Part shown: piece by piece, positions 7,361 through 10,615 of the stretch
How the letters are laid out: every line of letters begins with the position of its first letter
Numbering within the stretch: position 1 is the first letter of the stretch
Made by a program: the position numbers and the translations under genes
Notes under the pieces: model-generated
What the model was told of the DNA's origin: nothing
Databases searched by the model: none
What the model saw: the letters and a program-made list of their open reading frames with translations, nothing else
DNA from: UBA830 sp036339975
Lineage (GTDB): Bacteria; Pseudomonadota; Alphaproteobacteria; MPNO01; UBA830
DNA: 10,615 nt
Assembly (NCBI GenBank): GCA_036339975.1
Contig: JAYYZV010000183.1
Coordinates: 1 to 10,615 of the forward strand
Direction: 5' to 3'

Positions 7361-7984
7361 CTATTCGCTAAGGGCTTTCATATGGGTGGCAAAATTGTCT
7401 TCGGTCCAGGTCTCCCCATCGGGGGACGTTAGGCCCTTCTCATTCAATGCGTCGGCTATACCCTTCAGGTCGTGAGTACCCTGACCAAATATCTCTTCCA
7501 GCGCGTCACCGAGCGCGCGTTCATATGGACCGGCGTTGCCGTCGCCTGCCTGCCATTGCTCCATGTATAGCCCATTATGCGGCAGCCGTGGATGATCGCC
7601 ACCTCCGGCTCCGCTACTGATTTTCTTGGCCTTTGCACCGGGTGAATCAGGCACAATGTTACGTTCCCGCGCTTCGCCCCCAAGCCGTTCACGGACGGCC
7701 ATAAAATCATAAGATACAAAAGTCTCTGTCCGGAACACACCCCAGGCATATTTTTCGAGAGCGACGTTTACCGCTTGAATTTTCGACGGCGGCAAACGCA
7801 AAGTGACAATCTGTCCTATCCCCATCACTACATTCCAAAAAATAACTTCAACGCCGTCGGGCGGGAAGTTGTCCCACCAACCACGTTCGTCAAGCTTGGA
7901 CTGAAATTGTTCAAGCGCCTGCGACTGATCGTGCCGCAGAAACACCGTCAGCATGATGTCTTCGCGTTTAATATCGCTCACCAT
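7361..7984 (-). CDS. two-domain protein of unknown function linked to Rieske oxygenase genes
   Basis: No established function is recognised for this 207-residue protein. Residues 11-100 look like a compact alpha/beta domain (MLTVFLRHDQ start, GVEVIFWNVVMGIGQIVTLRLPP, then a helix and WGVFRTETFVSYDF), reminiscent of small ferredoxin-like dimeric folds. Residues 103-135 form a Gly/Ala/Lys-rich linker. Residues 150-207 (PYERALGDALEEIFGQGTHDLKGIADALNEKG, SPDGETWTEDNF) resemble the recombinase-like helix-turn-helix found as short stand-alone proteins. I recall both parts as separate small proteins near Rieske oxygenase genes, so this may be a fusion. No signal peptide or membrane segment is seen. 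A G-rich run upstream may serve as ribosome binding site; an internal start at M11 would match the usual start of the first domain. The stop lies 16 bp before the second Rieske gene. It could be an accessory or regulatory factor for that oxygenase. Confidence 0.8.
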   Translation of the reverse strand: MVSDIKREDIMLTVFLRHDQSQALEQFQSKLDERGWWDNFPPDGVEVIFWNVVMGIGQIVTLRLPPSKIQAVNVALEKYAWGVFRTETFVSYDFMAVRERLGGEARERNIVPDSPGAKAKKISSGAGGGDHPRLPHNGLYMEQWQAGDGNAGPYERALGDALEEIFGQGTHDLKGIADALNEKGLTSPDGETWTEDNFATHMKALSE

Positions 7985-7993
7985 CGAAGATAA

Positions 7994-8002
7994 CCCCCCC
8001 CC
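7994..8002 (-). promoter_or_regulatory. G9 homopolymer acting as or beside the ribosome binding site of the 207-aa gene
   Basis: A run of nine C on the plus strand (nine G in the mRNA) ends 9 nt before the ATG at 7982-7984. It is the only Shine-Dalgarno-like sequence for that start. Its length could change by slippage, which would alter spacing or translation rate. If the true start is M11 (7952-7954), the run would lie in the leader instead. Confidence 0.4.
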
Positions 8003-8095
8003 AGATCAAAATCGCAAGGCAACACCCAGCACCCGACCCTGATTACAACCCCGCAAGCCAAGTCGAGCAAGACCTTATAACTAATCCGTTCTCAG

Positions 8096-8120
8096 ATATC
8101 GCTATCGATATTGGAAATAT
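8096..8120. repeat. overlapping inverted repeats in the 185-bp gap, candidate operator
   Basis: ATATCG (8096-8101) and CGATAT (8106-8111) form a perfect 6-bp inverted repeat around CTAT. ATATT (8108-8112) and AATAT (8116-8120) form a second one around GGA. They lie upstream of the 207-aa gene and just after the end of the VanA-like gene, where a secondary promoter could sit. No clear -35/-10 pair was found next to them, and no GC-rich terminator is present in the gap. Confidence 0.35.
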
Positions 8121-8169
8121 TGAGAGGTCCGATACGTAACTTTGGTCGCTAGTATGAGTGCTACATACG

Positions 8170-9213
8170 TCACGGTGCCTCAGAACCATGATCGGAAGCA
8201 ATCATTTCGCCAAGAATATTCCGGAACTGCAAAGGCGCGTTGTCGATATTGATATCGACAACTGGACGGTCGCCGAATTTCTCCAGCGCCTGCTGCTGTC
8301 GTTCCAGCACTACGACATCCTCCATGAACGTTTGCAACCCACCCTTCGCCAAAACCTCCGAGACAACATCGTCTTTTAGTCTGTAGTTACGGGCAAAGGC
8401 CCAGTGATAATGGGTCGTAGTTTCTGTTTCTGGAGTGATGATGTGGTTTGACCACATCGAAATTCCCTGTGACCGGTCGCCCTCCGGCGCGCCCGTGCCC
8501 GCGTCAGCGCAGCCAATATCCAACGTGACCGTTGAAGGCGCTTGCCATTTAATTAGTTGCCAGCGGTCCACTTCTCCAGTGAACTTGCGGGCTTGATCGT
8601 ACATCGGGGGTGCCGTGAAACCGAGCATCCAGCGCTCAACACCGATACTAGCCCCCTCGCGGGTGGTCTTCACAGGCACCAGAGCCTCTTTAGGGTCACC
8701 GGCGATCGTTTCCTTATGGACATAACTTACATGAGTCAGATCGAGCAGATTATCGATCAGCAGGCGATAGTCCGCCTTCATGTGAAGGTGGCCGCCGGTC
8801 TGGACCCAGTCGGGATGGTCAAGCCAAAACAGGTCGGGGATGTCTTTGTCATCGGCACGCGCGGGATCTCCACACCAGATCCAGATCAAAGCGTGGCGCT
8901 CGCAGACGGGATAAGAACGGATTTCTGCCCCCGGCGGGACACGGCTCTGACCGGGGACGCTGACGCAAAGACCCGCGCTATCAAATTCGAGACCGTGATA
9001 TCCGCACTGCACGGTATCACCTGTGATTCTCCCTAGAGACAGCGGAAGATGCCGATGACAGCAACGATCCTCCAATGCGACAGGAACCTCTTGGGCATTA
9101 CGCCAGAGAACAACCGGGTCGCCCAAGATGGTCTTGGCGAGTGGAATACCAAGTTCTAAATCACTCGCCCAACATGCGGCGTACCAAGCGTTTTTTACGA
9201 ATGATTCAGTCAT
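8170..9213 (-). CDS. VanA-like Rieske non-heme iron oxygenase, alpha subunit
   Basis: This 347-residue terminal oxygenase resembles vanillate O-demethylase oxygenase subunits, which demethylate methoxybenzoates (or hydroxylate aromatics) using electrons from a VanB-type reductase. The N-terminus KNAWYAACWASDLE is typical of the VanA group. The Rieske site is C51-C-H53 and C70-G-Y-H73. The catalytic iron site is in the NLLDLTHVSYVHKE segment with H161 and H166, D158 as electron bridge, and D299 as probable third ligand. Nothing essential is missing. It begins 11 bp after the SDR stop codon, without an obvious strong Shine-Dalgarno, so translational coupling to the SDR gene is likely. It is clearly diverged from the other Rieske protein of the window. 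No VanB-type reductase gene is present. Vanillate as substrate is only one possibility; dicamba-, toluenesulfonate- and other acid-oxygenases share this architecture. Confidence 0.93.
   Translation of the reverse strand: MTESFVKNAWYAACWASDLELGIPLAKTILGDPVVLWRNAQEVPVALEDRCCHRHLPLSLGRITGDTVQCGYHGLEFDSAGLCVSVPGQSRVPPGAEIRSYPVCERHALIWIWCGDPARADDKDIPDLFWLDHPDWVQTGGHLHMKADYRLLIDNLLDLTHVSYVHKETIAGDPKEALVPVKTTREGASIGVERWMLGFTAPPMYDQARKFTGEVDRWQLIKWQAPSTVTLDIGCADAGTGAPEGDRSQGISMWSNHIITPETETTTHYHWAFARNYRLKDDVVSEVLAKGGLQTFMEDVVVLERQQQALEKFGDRPVVDINIDNAPLQFRNILGEMIASDHGSEAP
8239..8262. repeat. 24-bp near-perfect palindrome inside the VanA-like gene
   Basis: The arms GTTGTCGATAT (8239-8249) and ATATCGACAAC (8252-8262) are perfect reverse complements over 11 bp with a 2-nt centre. 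The site lies in the C-terminal codons of the VanA-like gene (the VVDINIDN segment). It shares TCGATATTG with the intergenic repeat at 8105-8113. It may be a regulator site upstream of the 207-aa gene, an RNA hairpin, or a by-product of coding. Confidence 0.6.
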
Positions 9214-9224
9214 CGCAAGCCAAC

Positions 9225-9983
9225 TTAATGCATGACCATGCCACCATCGACCACGATGGCTTGGCCGGTGACAAAATCAGACGCAGGAGATGCTAGATAA
9301 ATCAGCGCGCCCAACAGGTCATCCGGCGCCTGTTCTCGTTTCACAGACCGACCGGTCAAGCTAAGGTTTACATAGAATTCTAACTTTTCGCGCTGCGCCT
9401 CGATCTGGTCACTCATCGTAAAACCTGGGGCTATCGTATTCACGGTGATACCGTCACCTCCTAGCTCGCGAGCCAGCGCCTTGGTCATCGCGTCGACCGC
9501 TCCCTTTGAAGCCACATAGTGAAGCATCAGTGGCACACCCGAATAAATGGTGCTGGAAGAAATATTGATGACCTTGCCATACCCCTTCTTCTTCATTTCC
9601 GGTGCCGCCGCCTTAATGCAGTTGAATACGCCACGGGTATTAATAGCCATGACCTTATCCCACTCGTCACCATCGATTTCGAGAAAACTTCTCCGCTCCA
9701 ACGCTGCGAAAAGCGCCGCATTGGTAACCAAAATATCGGCGGACCCGTACGCCGATACAGTCTCCGACACCATAGCCTCACACGCAGCCATATCGGTCAC
9801 ATCGACCGTCATCCCCATAGCTTCACCGCCTTTGTCCTCGATCGTCTTGACGGCATCCGCCGTATCGAGGATATCGGACAGGCAGACCTTAGCCCCTTCC
9901 GCGGCCAACGCCTCCGCGTAAACTGCGCCTATCCCCTGTGCCGCACCGGTGACGATCGCCGACTTGCCTTTGAGTTGCGTCAT
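9225..9983 (-). CDS. short-chain dehydrogenase/reductase (SDR, classical, FabG-like)
   Basis: This is a 252-residue classical SDR that oxidises or reduces a hydroxyl/keto group with a nicotinamide cofactor. The glycine-rich motif TGAAQGIG is at 12-19. D37 at the end of the second strand suggests NAD(H) rather than NADP(H). NAA is at 88-90 and N115 in MAINTRG. The catalytic set is S143, Y156 and K160 in YVASK, and the IAPGFTM segment is at 184-190. The ATG at 9981-9983 is chosen over one 31 codons upstream because GGGAG lies 7 nt before it and the sequence begins with a typical SDR start (LKGKSAIVTGA). Its stop is 11 bp before the VanA-like gene, with which it forms an operon. Likely roles are oxidation of an alcohol or dihydrodiol intermediate of the same pathway. 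The substrate cannot be inferred further. Confidence 0.93.
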   Translation of the reverse strand: MTQLKGKSAIVTGAAQGIGAVYAEALAAEGAKVCLSDILDTADAVKTIEDKGGEAMGMTVDVTDMAACEAMVSETVSAYGSADILVTNAALFAALERRSFLEIDGDEWDKVMAINTRGVFNCIKAAAPEMKKKGYGKVINISSSTIYSGVPLMLHYVASKGAVDAMTKALARELGGDGITVNTIAPGFTMSDQIEAQREKLEFYVNLSLTGRSVKREQAPDDLLGALIYLASPASDFVTGQAIVVDGGMVMH

Positions 9984-9990
9984 TTTACTA

Positions 9991-9995
9991 CTCCC
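9991..9995 (-). promoter_or_regulatory. ribosome binding site fixing the SDR start
   Basis: GGGAG on the minus strand, 7 nt upstream of the ATG at 9981-9983. It decides for the 252-aa protein against an upstream in-frame ATG at 10076, whose extra 31 residues (rich in Cys, Arg and His) do not look like an SDR N-terminus. Confidence 0.75.
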
Positions 9996-10097
9996 AGTTA
10001 GGTCCAATTCTGTTCTTGCCTCAATCATACACCGGCTCTGACAGCGGTGCGACATTAGTCCGCAGTCGGGACCCACTTCACCGGTGACAGAATAAAT

Positions 10098-10114
10098 TGC
10101 ATTCTATAAATGCA
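10098..10114. repeat. inverted repeat upstream of the SDR gene, candidate operator
   Basis: TGCAT (10098-10102) and ATGCA (10110-10114) are an inverted repeat around the 7-nt TCTATAA, in an A/T-rich stretch between the molybdenum-hydroxylase stop and the SDR start. It overlaps TATAGA-like sequence on the minus strand, but no convincing -35 was found. The position, 115-131 bp ahead of the SDR start codon, suits control of the SDR-Rieske operon. Confidence 0.4.
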
Positions 10115-10122
10115 TAAATTTT

Positions 10123-10615
10123 CTACGAAAGGTTGCGATCGTTTAGAATCGACCAGACCTTCTCCGGTGTGATGGGCATATCCATGTCCAAGACGCAGCA
10201 GTCCTTAATGGCGTCACACACTGCGTTCACAAATGCCGCAGTAGCGGATACCGCTGCACCTTCACCACCGCCCTTCACACCCAGCGGATTATTGGCCGTA
10301 GGCACCTCATGCAGTCTTGTATTGAAGTTAGGCACATCATCGGCACGCAATAGGCCGTAATCCATGAATGATCCCGCAATCAATTGGCCGGACCCGCGAT
10401 CGTAAACGCCGTTTTCGATAATTGCCTGACCAATTCCCTGTACAATAGAACCGTGGGCCTGTCCTTGCAAAATCATTGGGTTTATTGCCTTGCCTGGGTC
10501 GTCAACGGTGGTGTGGGCTACAACGGTCAGTCGCCCTGTCGCCCGATCAATTTCGATTTCAGATACCGCCGCCCCATTTGGATACGCCGCAGAACGGCCT
10601 CTAAAGAGATGGTCT
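10123..10615 (-). CDS. molybdenum hydroxylase large subunit (xanthine dehydrogenase / CoxL family), C-terminal fragment
   Basis: Only the last 163 codons are in the window; the reading frame stays open to the right edge, so the gene continues beyond it. The fragment shows YPNGAAVSEIEIDRATGRLTV, then the family signature TTVDDPGKAINPMILQGQAHGSIVQG, and GVKGGGEGAAVSATAAFVNAV, whose glutamate in the GGGEG loop is the expected active-site base of the molybdopterin cytosine dinucleotide enzymes. Such enzymes hydroxylate N-heterocycles, aldehydes or, in one branch, remove a hydroxyl from 4-hydroxybenzoyl-CoA. Subfamily cannot be told from this part alone. The FAD and [2Fe-2S] subunits would be expected outside the window. 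It is followed by a 139-bp gap and the SDR gene on the same strand. The extent given is a partial CDS; the stop is TAG at 10123-10125. Confidence 0.9.
   Translation of the reverse strand, partial: DHLFRGRSAAYPNGAAVSEIEIDRATGRLTVVAHTTVDDPGKAINPMILQGQAHGSIVQGIGQAIIENGVYDRGSGQLIAGSFMDYGLLRADDVPNFNTRLHEVPTANNPLGVKGGGEGAAVSATAAFVNAVCDAIKDCCVLDMDMPITPEKVWSILNDRNLS

Noticed and set aside
9519..10001. Long plus-strand ORFs antisense to the SDR gene
   Set aside because: They are mirror reading frames of a clear SDR coding sequence with no independent support.
9984..10076. Extended 283-aa version of the SDR protein starting at 10076
   Set aside because: The extra 31 residues do not resemble an SDR N-terminus, and GGGAG lies at good spacing before the ATG at 9981-9983.

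Overview
The window carries a cluster of genes for aerobic breakdown of aromatic compounds. It most likely comes from a proteobacterium of moderate GC. The gene content and VanA/Box-type proteins fit an alpha- or betaproteobacterium, but nothing here fixes the taxon. There are nine recognisable or describable genes plus one gene cut by each window edge where applicable: ten CDS in total, two of them partial. No RNA genes, insertion sequences, CRISPR arrays or replication origins were seen.

Left block (1-4037, minus strand, transcribed boxC -> boxB -> benzoate-CoA ligase). This is the core of the 'box' epoxybenzoyl-CoA pathway. A benzoate-CoA ligase (N-terminal part only) makes benzoyl-CoA. 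BoxB, a di-iron oxygenase, forms the 2,3-epoxide. BoxC opens the ring by hydrolysis with loss of formate. The reductase gene boxA, the semialdehyde dehydrogenase boxD and the regulator boxR are not in the window. Upstream of boxC is a 269-bp divergent intergenic region with a plausible sigma70-type promoter and two inverted repeats.

Centre (4307-5857, plus strand). A second, different CoA ligase is transcribed divergently from boxC. It has all the adenylate-forming motifs, but its substrate cannot be read from sequence.

Right block (5899-10615, minus strand). In transcription order this holds: the C-terminus of a molybdenum hydroxylase large subunit; an SDR dehydrogenase; a VanA-like Rieske oxygenase; a two-domain 207-aa protein of unknown function; a second Rieske oxygenase; and a RidA-family protein without the usual catalytic arginine. 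Gaps of 11-16 bp within two subgroups suggest co-transcription. A 185-bp gap between the first Rieske gene and the 207-aa gene, and a 139-bp gap upstream of the SDR gene, hold inverted repeats that may be operators.

Inferred logic: the right block oxidises or demethylates an aromatic (perhaps N-containing) substrate using Rieske, SDR and Mo enzymes. The central ligase activates a resulting acid, and the box genes open the ring at the benzoyl-CoA level. The substrate is unknown. The most novel items are the 207-aa fusion protein, the Arg-less RidA protein in a Rieske operon, and the shared palindromic motif at 8096-8120 and 8239-8262.
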